Source: JAIPDZ01 sp034522175
Lineage (GTDB): Bacteria; Desulfobacterota; DSM-4660; Desulfatiglandales; Desulfatiglandaceae
Direction: 5' to 3'
Assembly (NCBI GenBank): GCA_034522175.1
Contig: JAXHLQ010000001.1
Location: 310,001 to 374,000 of the forward strand
DNA: 64,000 nucleotides
Positions 38,238-48,400 of this stretch are shown here, one piece after another (within the stretch, counting starts at the first letter, position 1; the number at the start of each line of letters is the position of its first letter). The translations under genes were made by a program, and so were the position numbers. The notes beneath the pieces are model-generated. The model worked only from the letters and a program-made list of their open reading frames with translations. It was not told the origin of the DNA and searched no databases.

Positions 38238-38495
38238 CTATCCCCCACTCTCTTCCCTTAGTTTATGGATCTCTTTATTCATGCTCCTTGCACGAAGGGA
38301 TTTTTTTGCCAGCTTCGGCAAGGTCAGAATTGCCACGATGGCGCCACCCATGAGGGAGGAATAAACAATCAAGGCCGTAATGGAGATTTGAATGGTCCAG
38401 GTGAAGAATTTGAAATCCAAAGGCATACTGTTCTGTATCGCAGTGACGACGATTACCAGAATAAGTACAAAGGTGATGATTAATGAAAAATACAT
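38238..38495 (-). CDS. LapA-domain (DUF1049) small inner-membrane protein
   Basis: The 85-aa product has two TM helices joined by QNSMPLDFKFFTWTIQIS, the hallmark of the LapA/DUF1049 family (lipopolysaccharide assembly protein A), then a basic coiled-coil tail ending LREESGG. In other bacteria LapA adjusts LPS synthesis; here a role in envelope balance is inferred. Confidence 0.85.
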   Translation of the reverse strand: MYFSLIITFVLILVIVVTAIQNSMPLDFKFFTWTIQISITALIVYSSLMGGAIVAILTLPKLAKKSLRARSMNKEIHKLREESGG

Positions 38496-38623
38496 GGTTA
38501 TTCTCCCTCACATCCGCAGCAGATCCGCTGCAATTAATGACTACGTTTAAAAGCAAACGGATGACACGGATAACGATGCTGTTTCACATGGTATTGATGG
38601 TTGATTCTTCTATAGCGTTTCGG

Positions 38624-38803
38624 TTATTCCTGTGGTTTTTCCTTTTCCACCTTAGATGCCTCTTCTTCTCGCATCCCTTTTTCCATCTTTGCCAAAAGCT
38701 CGGCTGTGGTTTTTTTTAGATCTTTGGCCCCCCCGGTTCGTTGAAATGCCAGAACCGCAATGATCAACGCAATAATCGCAATGAAAAGTGTAATAACTGT
38801 CAT
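38624..38803 (-). CDS. Small membrane protein with coiled-coil tail, 59 aa
   Basis: ATG 38803 follows AAGGAGG by 7 bases. The product opens MTVITLFIAIIALIIAVLAF (one TM helix), then QRTGGAKDLKKTTAELLAKM and a Glu/Lys-rich end. Similar single-span small proteins accompany LapA-like genes. Family not named. Confidence 0.65.
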   Translation of the reverse strand: MTVITLFIAIIALIIAVLAFQRTGGAKDLKKTTAELLAKMEKGMREEEASKVEKEKPQE

Positions 38804-38926
38804 GACTAATCCTCCTTATTTCTCTCTCAAGATTGTCTCCGTGTTTCCCGCAGTACACTGAAAAGAATGTACTTTAATTACAGGCCTGCATATTTGCCCA
38901 TACGCACCACATCCTGCTGGGACCAG

Positions 38927-39262
38927 TCATCCCGGTCTTTGAACGGGTGGCTGGGACCGCACTTCCCTTTTCCTTTTCCCCGCTGTTACGGTGTGTGTCA
39001 CCATTTCGTAGGGCTCCTGGAGGAGGTTCATCGCCCCGCGAAGTACACGAAACCGATCGGACTTCAGATGGCTGTTCAGGTTTTCCCGGGTATCCCATTC
39101 TTCGAAAATATGGAATTCATTTTCGTCCTCCACGCTCCGGCAAAAGGCGCAGCGCAGGCATCCCTTCTCTGTCCGTATGGGGCCGATCAGGGAAGCGACC
39201 GCCTGAGACAGCTCCATGCGCTTCTCAGGAAGAACCTTCATTCGTATGATGACCAGTATCAT
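38927..39262 (-). CDS. ABM-domain monooxygenase-like protein (cassette copy A)
   Basis: The product opens MILVIIRMKVLPEKRMELSQ and continues EKGCLRCAFCRSVEDENEFH and IFEEWDTRENLNSHL, closely parallel to the gene at 2652. It is a single ABM domain of about 95 residues plus a basic tail (GKRKREVRSQPP). No good ribosome site precedes ATG 39262; the match to the paralogue decides the start. Degraded pieces of this gene and its flanks recur at 51.7 and 54.5 kb. Substrate unknown. Confidence 0.75.
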   Translation of the reverse strand: MILVIIRMKVLPEKRMELSQAVASLIGPIRTEKGCLRCAFCRSVEDENEFHIFEEWDTRENLNSHLKSDRFRVLRGAMNLLQEPYEMVTHTVTAGKRKREVRSQPPVQRPG

Positions 39263-39422
39263 ACAGATGGTACATGCAAGTGGCCTGCCAACAACCTGGG
39301 AAGGAAAGGAAACTGGAATAATGTATAGATAACGGTAGATTAGATGAATGGGAGAGAAACGTGGAGAAGGGTGAAACGATTGGTTTGGCCTCAATATTTG
39401 GTGGGACCTCCATATATTGAGG
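38950..39422 (-). repeat. ABM cassette, copy A (complete)
   Basis: The unit runs from GCTGGGACCGC (38950) through the ABM gene, then CAAGTGGCCTGCC (about 39274) and GATTAGATGAATG (about 39333) to the 34-bp palindrome ending at 39422. The same ordered blocks occur in copies B and C. Confidence 0.7.
39389..39422. repeat. 34-bp palindrome, copy A
   Basis: CCTCAATAT-t-TGG-t-GG / the reverse complement half, ending ATATTGAGG: nearly perfect dyad symmetry with two T:T mismatches in the common form. Also at 51885-51918 and 55019-55052, always with TGGTTTGG or GGGTTTGG just before it. Confidence 0.8.
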
Positions 39423-39553
39423 GAATCTATTTTCTTCCATTATGTGATGCCTCCCTTTTCTCGGATCATATCAACTTGTCGTTGATGACCAATATCGAGC
39501 GATGTTTTCTGTCGTTTGTATTCGTCATCATATCATCTTTCTATAATATTCTG

Positions 39554-41035
39554 TTACGGCTGTTTCTCAGCGGCACGATCGCCGGAAGCAACCGGTAAGA
39601 GGTTCTCCGCGTTTTTCAATGGTTGTGCCTGCCGTGCCTGTTCCTCGATAACGACGGCTTCGCTGTATAAGCCGGCTTCCGCTTTCGTGGACACCGCATC
39701 GTGTTTTTCGTCCGGCGATTGACCCGGGAGCGGCTTTCCAGGTACGGCGCCGAGCCCATCTGCCGGTTTCCCGTCGAGCACGGTGACGGGGACGCCTTGA
39801 GGAAACACAACCTCTCGGGCCTCGTCGGGCATCGAGATACCATGTTTCTGAAAGGCGCGTTTCACCAGCCGGATCACCGAAGACCGCACCTTCAACCAAC
39901 TGTGTGTGCGGCCATTGAGCCAAAAGTAGACGCGCAGGTTAACTGTAGACCCCCCCAGGCTGTCCACCAGCACCGAGGGCTCGGGGTCGTTCAGAACGGC
40001 CGGGTGGTCCGCCAGGACTTTCCGAGCAATCTCCTGGGCCTCGTCGATCGCATCGTCATAGCCGATGCCGACGACGAAGTCACCCCTCCGGTCGGAGGTG
40101 GTCGTGAAGTTGCGCAGGTTGCTCTTGTAAACGCCGGCGTTCGGGATCTGTACGAGGTTCCCATCGAGGGTCATCAAGATCGTCGTGCGCATGTTCAACT
40201 GCTGCACGTACCCGGTCTCACCGGACACCTCGACCAGGTCGCCGGTCTCGAACGGCCGCTGCATGCTGAGGAAGATGCTGGCCAGGAAGTTCTCAGTGAT
40301 TTCCCGGAATGCGATACCAACGATCAGGCCGATCAGGCCGGTGCCGCCGACCACCGTCAATGCCAGTTGAGTCAGGCCGAAGACTCTCAGAATGAGATAG
40401 GCGCCGCAGACGAAGACGAGCCCGCCCGCCCCACGAGCGATCACATTTTGCAGCAGTTTCGTCTGAATCCGTCGGCGAAGGAACGCCCGGGCACCTGCTG
40501 TTGCCAGCAGGCCGGCGCCCACAGACAACGCCAGGATGAGCAACCCAAATATGATAAATGGAAGCGAGCGGATAAAGTCGCGCCATAATATCAACAGTCC
40601 GCTCGAGGCCGGGCGGAAATCCCATACCGGCGGCTCGAGTACCTCCATCCGGTTGGCCACGGCGACGACGTCCTGGGTGTTGCGCGCCAGATCGCCGGCC
40701 CAGTTCTTGAGCTCTTCGGACTCCACCTGACCGTTGAGAAAGACGACGCCTTCCTCGACCCGGACTTGTGGGTCGGTGAACCAGTTGGTGGCATGAAGGA
40801 TACTCCGGAGTCGCTTGACGATCTCTTCATCGCGCGCCACGGGGCTTACCTCCACCTTCGCGGGTGCTGAGGGGAGTTCTTCTTTGGCGGGGGCGGTCAG
40901 TTTCCGCGGTTCCCCGGCTTTACCGACCGGTTCCTGTGCCATGGCCGCCAGGCTGAACACGGCAACGAGCAATACTGCCCGCAGAACCAGTTTATAGCAA
41001 CGGTATGCAGATCGCTGCACGGGAACACTCTCCAC
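39554..41035 (-). CDS. MscS-family mechanosensitive channel with N-terminal BON domain
   Basis: The 493-aa product has a signal peptide (ending SLAAMAQ), a BON domain (VKRLRSILHATNWFTDPQVR, GVVFLNGQVESEELKNWAGD; about 70-135), TM helices, and the MscS core with the Gly/Ala-rich pore helix GGTGLIGLIVGIAFREITEN and beta domain DLVEVSGETGYVQQLNMRTT, VQIPNAGVYKSNLRNF. It should open under membrane tension to release solutes at the inner membrane. The periplasmic BON part is an addition to the core family. With the glucan synthase upstream it makes sense as osmotic protection. Confidence 0.9.
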   Translation of the reverse strand: MESVPVQRSAYRCYKLVLRAVLLVAVFSLAAMAQEPVGKAGEPRKLTAPAKEELPSAPAKVEVSPVARDEEIVKRLRSILHATNWFTDPQVRVEEGVVFLNGQVESEELKNWAGDLARNTQDVVAVANRMEVLEPPVWDFRPASSGLLILWRDFIRSLPFIIFGLLILALSVGAGLLATAGARAFLRRRIQTKLLQNVIARGAGGLVFVCGAYLILRVFGLTQLALTVVGGTGLIGLIVGIAFREITENFLASIFLSMQRPFETGDLVEVSGETGYVQQLNMRTTILMTLDGNLVQIPNAGVYKSNLRNFTTTSDRRGDFVVGIGYDDAIDEAQEIARKVLADHPAVLNDPEPSVLVDSLGGSTVNLRVYFWLNGRTHSWLKVRSSVIRLVKRAFQKHGISMPDEAREVVFPQGVPVTVLDGKPADGLGAVPGKPLPGQSPDEKHDAVSTKAEAGLYSEAVVIEEQARQAQPLKNAENLLPVASGDRAAEKQP

Positions 41036-41132
41036 AATCTAAGAGACCAGAGATCTCCAGCCCGGTTCTTCCATCATAGGCCGAAAAAACATGATATAGG
41101 GGCCTCGGACCAGATGGGCCATGACCCCGTCG

Positions 41133-42453
41133 TCACCCATCGGCTTCGAGCGCTGCGCGCACGCGAGTTGTCTGCGCGTTTATCCTCGCACGGTCATGGG
41201 CGGACTCCACGCTCCGCTCGGCCATCTCGGCGACCCATTGCACCTGATCGAGAAGCGCCCGCCGCCGGATCGGGCTGGTTGTCAGACCGGCGATGGTTTG
41301 AAGCGCGCCGAGCATCCCTACCATGATGGCGACATTGCCTTGGGCGCTGCCTCGAATTTGATCGAACGATTCGGCCAGCAAGCTTTCAAAGGTCGGCCCC
41401 ATGGTGATCACCCTCAGTTCCCCTTCCTCGTAGCGGTGCGATGAAGTGATTTTCCGGGAGGCCAGCCGCGCCAAAATGGCCGTCAGATAATCCATGCACA
41501 TCACGGCCGTCGTCAGTGTCGTTGATGCTGGGGGAGAGTGCACGCAACGCCATATCCACGATCTGTCGGATGCCGAAAGCGGAATCGTGTTCCACCATGC
41601 GGTAACGGCTGATGCTGTATGCCGCCTGCAGGTCGGCGATGATCTCTTTTCCCGGCGAATCCTCCAAAGCGAGCGAGGCCAGCGTGGTGTCATGGACCAC
41701 AAACTCACCGATGCTTCGTTCCATCCGCACGATGGTCTGGTGCTTTCGCGCCAGACACAGGAGCGCTGCGTTATCCACGCTTTGGATATAACCATTCCCC
41801 CTGGCTGAGACTGCCTGCCATCTCCGCTCCGGCAGGGGGAGCGGCGACTGATCCTCATCGCCGTCAACCGGTCCGTTTCCAAGCCTCTCTGGGAAAAGCC
41901 GATCAACGGCCACCATGGTTGCGGCGGCAACCGAGGCGATAATGTTCGCGGCCTGGATCGAAGAGGCGATGTGATGAATGAAAAAAATGAGGACGCTGAT
42001 GCCGCCGATTGCCAGGACAACACCTAAAGACACTGCCAGGTTCGGAATAAACCCGCTCTCGTCGCCGCCGCGGATGCTTCGCAACACGATCAGGCAGTAG
42101 ATGAAAATACCCGTGAAGATTCCGAGCACGACCTGCGTGACGCGGTCACGCATGAAGTTCCGCAGGATGCGCGAGGTGTATTGGCTTGAAGCCAGCGCCA
42201 GCGTTACCAAGGTCATCGAAAACGTGACCCCCACCACGGTCATCATTGAGCCGGCAATTGTGGACAACATCCCGCGCGCGCCCTCCGTGCCGGCGCCAAA
42301 CAAGCGCGGCCAGCGGGCCAGCCATCGGTCACTCCCGGTGGAACTCACTTCAACCAAAACCACCGCGAGGGCGATGCTGAATGCAACAATCAGCGAAGGT
42401 ACAAACCAAAAGCTCGACCGCAGCTTGCTCCAAAGTTGCTTGAACTTATTCAT
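41133..42453 (-). CDS. DUF2254 membrane protein, one frameshift
   Basis: The first frame gives four TM helices (LIVAFSIALAVVLVEVS; AGSMMTVVGVTFSMTLVTLA; VVLGIFTGIFIYCLIV; VLAIGGISVLIFFIHHIASS) and part of the soluble domain to ALRALSPSIND. The second carries TTAVMCMDYLTAILARLASR to the stop. The shift lies near 41511-41521, where one base too many separates IND and TTAV. With it repaired the length (about 440 aa) fits DUF2254. Function unknown; often found beside envelope genes. ATG 42453 chosen over TTG 42459. Confidence 0.75.
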
Positions 42454-42465
42454 GGACAATAACCA

Positions 42466-45400
42466 TCAGGACATCCTCACCTCGGCCCAATGTTCCTTAT
42501 GGTCGTCAACAAGCGGGATGGTCTTATCGGGTTGCTCAATGCCGTCCACGCTCACGCGCATCTCACCATTTCCGTTAGGCTTCTGCACGACGTCTATGTG
42601 GTAGACGGTCTCCCGATACCGGTAGTGCAGGGTGAACCCCTCCCAATCCGCCGGGAGGCACGGCCTAAAACGCAGCCTGTCCACTTCAAGCCTGATCCCC
42701 AGGAGTGATTCCACGATCAGCCGGTACATCCAGCCGGAAGATCCCGTGTACCATGTCCAGCCGCCGCGGCCGGTATGCGGTGGGACCGCATAGACGTCGG
42801 CCGCAACGACGTACGGTTCCACTTTGTAGGTGGCAGTCTCCTCGGCCGATCTTGCATGGTTGACCGGGTTGATCATGGTAAAGAGTTCCCACGCGCGACG
42901 GTTGTCCCCCAGGCGAGCGAAGGCCATTGCCGCCCAGATGGCCGCATGCGTGTACTGCCCGCCGTTTTCTCTCACTCCAGGGACGTACCCCTTGATGTAG
43001 CCGGGATTCAAATCCGATTTGTCAAAGGGCGGATCCAGGAGTTGGATCAGCCCATGCTCACGGCGAACGAGGCGCTCATCCACCGCTTCCATGGCCGTGC
43101 GCGACCGCTCATGCTCTCCCGCACCGGATATAACGGACCAGCTTTGGGCAATGGAATCAATTTGACATTCAGGGTTGATAGAGGACCCAAGCGGCGATCC
43201 GTCGTCAAAGTAGGCACGGCGATACCACTCGCCGTCCCAACCATGCTGCTCGAGATTCCGACGCAGCTCCGTCGCCTTTCTCCGGCAATGTTGGACGAAA
43301 GCGTGATCCCCCCGCGCACGGGCAACCTCCGTGAACCGCATGAGCACCTCATACAGGAAAAACCCTAACCAGACGCTTTCGCCCTTGCCATGTTCGCCCA
43401 CCAGGTTCATACCGTCGTTCCAGTCACCGGAGCCGATGAGCGGCAATCCGTGCTCACCGAATTTGAGGCCGTTCCGGATGGCTCGGACACAGTGTTCGTA
43501 AAGGCTCGTCGCCTCTTCAGAGCGCTCGGGAAGATCGTAATAAGAGTCTTCATCCATTTTTACCTGGCGGCCCTGGATGAAGTGGACGGACTCGTCCAAT
43601 ACGCCGGTGTCCCCGGTGCTGAGAACGTATCGGCATGTTGCCAGCGGCAGCCACAGGTAATCATCGGAACAGTGGGTACGCACGCCCTTCCCCGAGGGAG
43701 GATGCCACCAATGCTGAACATCTCCCTCGGGGAACTGACGGGCGGCGCAGCGGAGCAAGTGCTTCCGCACGAGGTTCGGTTCGCTATGGATGAGCGCCAT
43801 TGCGTCCTGCAACTGGTCCCGGAAGCCGAAGGCGCCCCCTGACTGATAGGCCCCGCTCCGCGCCCAAAGACGGCACGCCAGCGTCTGGTACAGGAGCCAT
43901 CCATTGGCCAGGACGTTGAGCGACGGGTCCGGTGTTTCCACCTGAACGGCGCCGAGCGTGTGGTTCCAGTACTGCCATATCGCTTCGAGTGCGTCTTGAG
44001 CAGCCGCCGATCCCCTGAAGCGACCCATCATGTCTCGCGCATCATCGGCGTCTTGTCCTATGCCGAGCATGAAGACCATCTCACGCTCTTCCCCGTCAAC
44101 TATATCGAAGGTCACCTGGACCGCGGCGCAGGGATCCAGAGCAGCCCCCACTTTGCCGGAAAGCCGCGACCGGGTCATGGCATCCGGACTCCGAAGGGTG
44201 CCGTTACGCCCAATAAATTCCGTCCGGTCGCCGGTCACGGTCCGCTTCGCATCGTCCACTTCGAAAAAGGCAACCCGGCCGGCGAACTCCGTGTTGTAGG
44301 GATTGTGTGCAAAAAGCGCGCCGCTTCCGGGATCGATTTCGGTGATGACGTGCATGGCCGATTTCCCCCGCAGATCGCCCAGAATCCATTCTACGTATCC
44401 CGTGGCGGAAAGTCGCCGGGATCGGCCGCACTCATTTCGCACTTTCAATACGGTGAACTTGATTGGTGCGTCCAGTGCCACGTAAACCCACATCTCCGAG
44501 TGAATACCCCGCTCCGTGTGCTCGAATACGCTGTAGCCGAATCCGTGCCGGCTGGCATAAGGCGTCGCTCCCCGGCTCGGCAGCGGGGTAGGCGACCAGA
44601 AGTGGCCCGTCTCTTCGTCACGGATGTAAAACGCTTCCCCGCTCGAATCGCTCACAGGGTCGTTGCTCCAGGGAGTGAGGCGAAACTCGTGCGCATTTTC
44701 GCTCCAGGTATAAGCGCCGCCGCTCTCTGAGATGACGGTTCCGAAGTGGGGATTGGCCATCACATTCGACCATGGCGCAGGCGTCGTTTGCTCGTCCGTG
44801 CTCGTAATGACGTATTCACGCCCATCCGGGGTGAATCCACCCAACCCGTTGTGAAAGATCAGATCGTCGCGAGGCAGTGCGGCTGCAACCGGGGGCTCGG
44901 GCTCGCGGGTTCGGGTCCGCACAAGGGGCGGGACGACTACGTTTTCAAGGTCGTAACGCGTGACCTGTTCCTCGAGCGTCCCCAGGCCGTCCGTGATGAT
45001 GACACGAGCCACCGATTGGATCAGGATACGGTCCTCGTTGGAGATCTGATCCCCGGGTCTGACAAAAATGCCGCCGGGCCGATCGATGACGTTGGCTTCG
45101 ATGCCTGCGGTAATCAGCCCCATGATTTCTTCGTGGAGTCCCTGGCGGTAACCGGAGTGATCTTCGTTCCATATCACAAGGTCTACTCTCAGCCCTTTTA
45201 AGCGCCAGTATGCGTGGGCCTGCACCAGTTGGCGTGCCAAATCAATATTGCCCGGGTTTTCGATCCGCAGCAGCACGATGGGAAAATCGCCGGAAATAGA
45301 GTGGCTCCAAAGCCCGGATTGTCCGCGACGGTTCTGGATGAGGACGCTTGGAGCGGCGCGCAGCGAGGAATTGGCGTAGAGGACGGAACCGGCAAGGCGT

Positions 45401-48400
45401 CCATAGAGTTTCGCGTCGGCCTTTGAGGCATTGATCTGCCGCAAGAATACCTGGTTATGGGTCCACGCCAGTTCCAACACCCGATCCGCGAAACGGCGAT
45501 CCTCGTATTTTTCAACCAGGCTTAGACAACCATCGCGGGTTTCGTCGATGCCCGATACCATATTGATCGTTGCTGACGATTCGGGTTCGAGTGTGATCCG
45601 ATACCGGATAGCGACAATCGGATCCAGCACGGAACCCTGGGTGCCCGATAGCCTCGATGACCCCCTCATGGCTTGTGGATCGGCCACGGTATTTCCGCGA
45701 CCGATAAACTTCATACGATCCGTCTCGTAGGAAATCTCTGCGATCTCCGCACCGTGTACGGTCATCAAGTGAAACATCCACGGAGACTTCTCGGTAACGG
45801 ACCGGGGCCGGCGAGTGCAGAAAATCGCCCGCTGCTGGGGGATGATCTCAGTCTGAACAAAGAGATTGCTGAACGCCGGATGCAGCATGTCTACGTGGGA
45901 AGACGCCAGAACCACTTCCGCGTAACTCGTGACGTCGATCGCTCTGCGCGTAAGGCCGCGGTTGGTGATGGTGATTCGGCGCAGTTCGATGTCATCCTCC
46001 GGCGACACAGCGACATCGGTATGGGTGTCATAGTCGTGGTCGTGCCGGCGAAACTGCACTCGGTCTTCTGAGAAAATCGTCTCAAAATCCTTTGATCTCT
46101 TGAGCGCCGGCTGGTAGGTGGTGGACCAGAACTCGCCGCTGGATACGTCGCGGATGTAACAGAACGTACCCCAGTCGTCGCAGGTGGTGTCTTCACGCCA
46201 GCGTGTAACGGCAATGTCCTTCCAGTGGCTGTAACCACTCCCGGCATGGGTCAGCATCACGTGGTATCTGCCGTTTGACAACAACTGCACTTCCGGAATG
46301 GGTGTGTCGGGGCTTCTGAAAACACGCGCCGCGCTCTCAGGTCCACTGGAAACCGCAGAGGGCTCAGAGCCCTCGGTGGCGTGCGCATAAAAGGCCTTTG
46401 CCTTTGGAACCCGCTCCTGGAGCAAGAGCATGGTGGCCTTGAACATGGGATTCCAACTCGAAGCGTTTTTGCATCGGACGATCCAGGAGCACGTGGGCCA
46501 GAGAGACCAAACTCATGCCCTGGTGATGGGCCATGAACGATCGGACAACGATACTGGATAGTCCGAGCGGCAAACGTGACGGGGTGTAGTCGACCGCTTC
46601 ATAGAGACCGTATTGTCCTTCCAACCCTTCAGCGGCGAGTCGTTCAAGGTTCGGGCAGGCCTCTTCGGGCGCCACCATCAGCGCCAGCGCCGATGCATAC
46701 GGTGCAATCACCAGATCGTCCGCAAGCCCGCGTTTGAATCCCATCCCAGGCACGCCAAAGGCGCGATACTGGTAGTTGCGATGAACGTCGATGGCATTGT
46801 AGCCGGATTCCGATATGCCCCATGGTACGCCGCGCTTCCGCCCATATGCGATCTGCCCCTGTACCGCCGCCTTGTAGGTCCGGTCGAGCAGTGTGTTTTG
46901 GTAGGTCGGCATCACCAGAAGCGGCATGAGGTACTCGAACATGGACCCGGTCCAGGAGAGGAGGATTGGGTCGCCGCCGATGACGGTGAGCAGCCGCCCC
47001 AGGGAAAACCAGCTCTCCTGAGGGAGTTGCCCCTGGGCAATGGCCACGAAAGTGGCCAATCTCGCTTCCGAAGCCAGCAGGTCGTAGTAACTGTCGTCGA
47101 GGCGTCGCTCGCCGACGTTATAGCCGATCGCCAGGAGACGACTTGCCTTGTCGAACAGGAAGCCAACCTCCATGCGTGCGAGTTCGCCGGATTCCTGCGC
47201 GAGGCGTTCTATGACTGCCATCCTTGTCCTGGCGCGTTGGCTTGCCTCGGTGATGAGAGGTCGAATTTCATCCAACCATGCCCTCTCTTCTACGGTTGCC
47301 TCCGGGCCGAGGCGGTCCTCGATGGTCGGCAGCAGCTCCAGGTCACCCCTTGCCAGTTGGCGAAGCGTTGGGATCTCATCCATGGAGGGGAAGTCGCCGA
47401 ATCCATTCGGAGGAGCCGATGAGAGACTCCATGGGGCAAGAAATGTCAGGTCATCAAGGGCGTCCCGGCATTGCCGGGCGAGGGCCCGAGCCCATCCTTT
47501 CACCCCGCTCTCAGAAATCCCGGGATCGACATCGAGGCTCTCCACCACAATCGCGGCGGATGCGGTCAGCCGGGCGAGGCGCCTTTGCGTCGTTAACAGC
47601 TTGGTTGGCCGGGAATCCAACGCGGACGTCAGGTCCTTCTGTAGTTGAGCGATCCGGGTCGGCGTCTCTCTTCCGGTCCCCCCGGCCATGTCTGCCAGAA
47701 TCCCGAGTGTGTCGCTCAGCCCCTCAATCCATCGCGACCCCACGATCTTTTGATCAAGAAGCGCCAGCAGGCCAGACCGCAAGGTCAGCAGATGACCTGC
47801 GAGGTTTCCACTGTCCACGGTCGAGATGTAGGCTGGTTCCAGTGGTTTCAGAGACTCCGTGTCGTACCAGTTGTAGAAATGCCCTCGGTGCCTCTCTAAG
47901 CCTGCCATCGTGCGAAGTGCATTTTCCGTACGTTCGATGAGTTGTCGGGCCGAGATGTAACCAAAGTCGTAAGCGGACAAATTTGCAAGGAGCGCAAACC
48001 CCATGTTGGTGGGCGACGTGCGATGCGCCACCACGGGAGCAGAATGCTCTTGACAGTTATCCGGAGGCAGCCAATGATCTTGCGGTCCAACGAAGGCCTC
48101 GAAGAACGCCCAGGTCTTTCGGGAAAGTCTCCGGAGAAAGAGCATCTGGTCAGCCGTTAGTCTTGCACTGGGCCGAGCAAGAGGCTTGCTGAGCCACCAG
48201 GCGACGGCAGGGGAGACAAACCAGAGGCAAAGAATAAGCCCAGCCACGACTATCGCTTCCGGCCTTGACAGCGTTAGATAAATCGTCGTGACAGTGGCGA
48301 TGGCCGGCGCGATCCACATCATCCGGCAGTAGCCGGCGAGGTCCGTGCGATGATGGCAATCTGAGTCGCTCGCCGGATTCCACTCCAGAAGTCGTTTACG

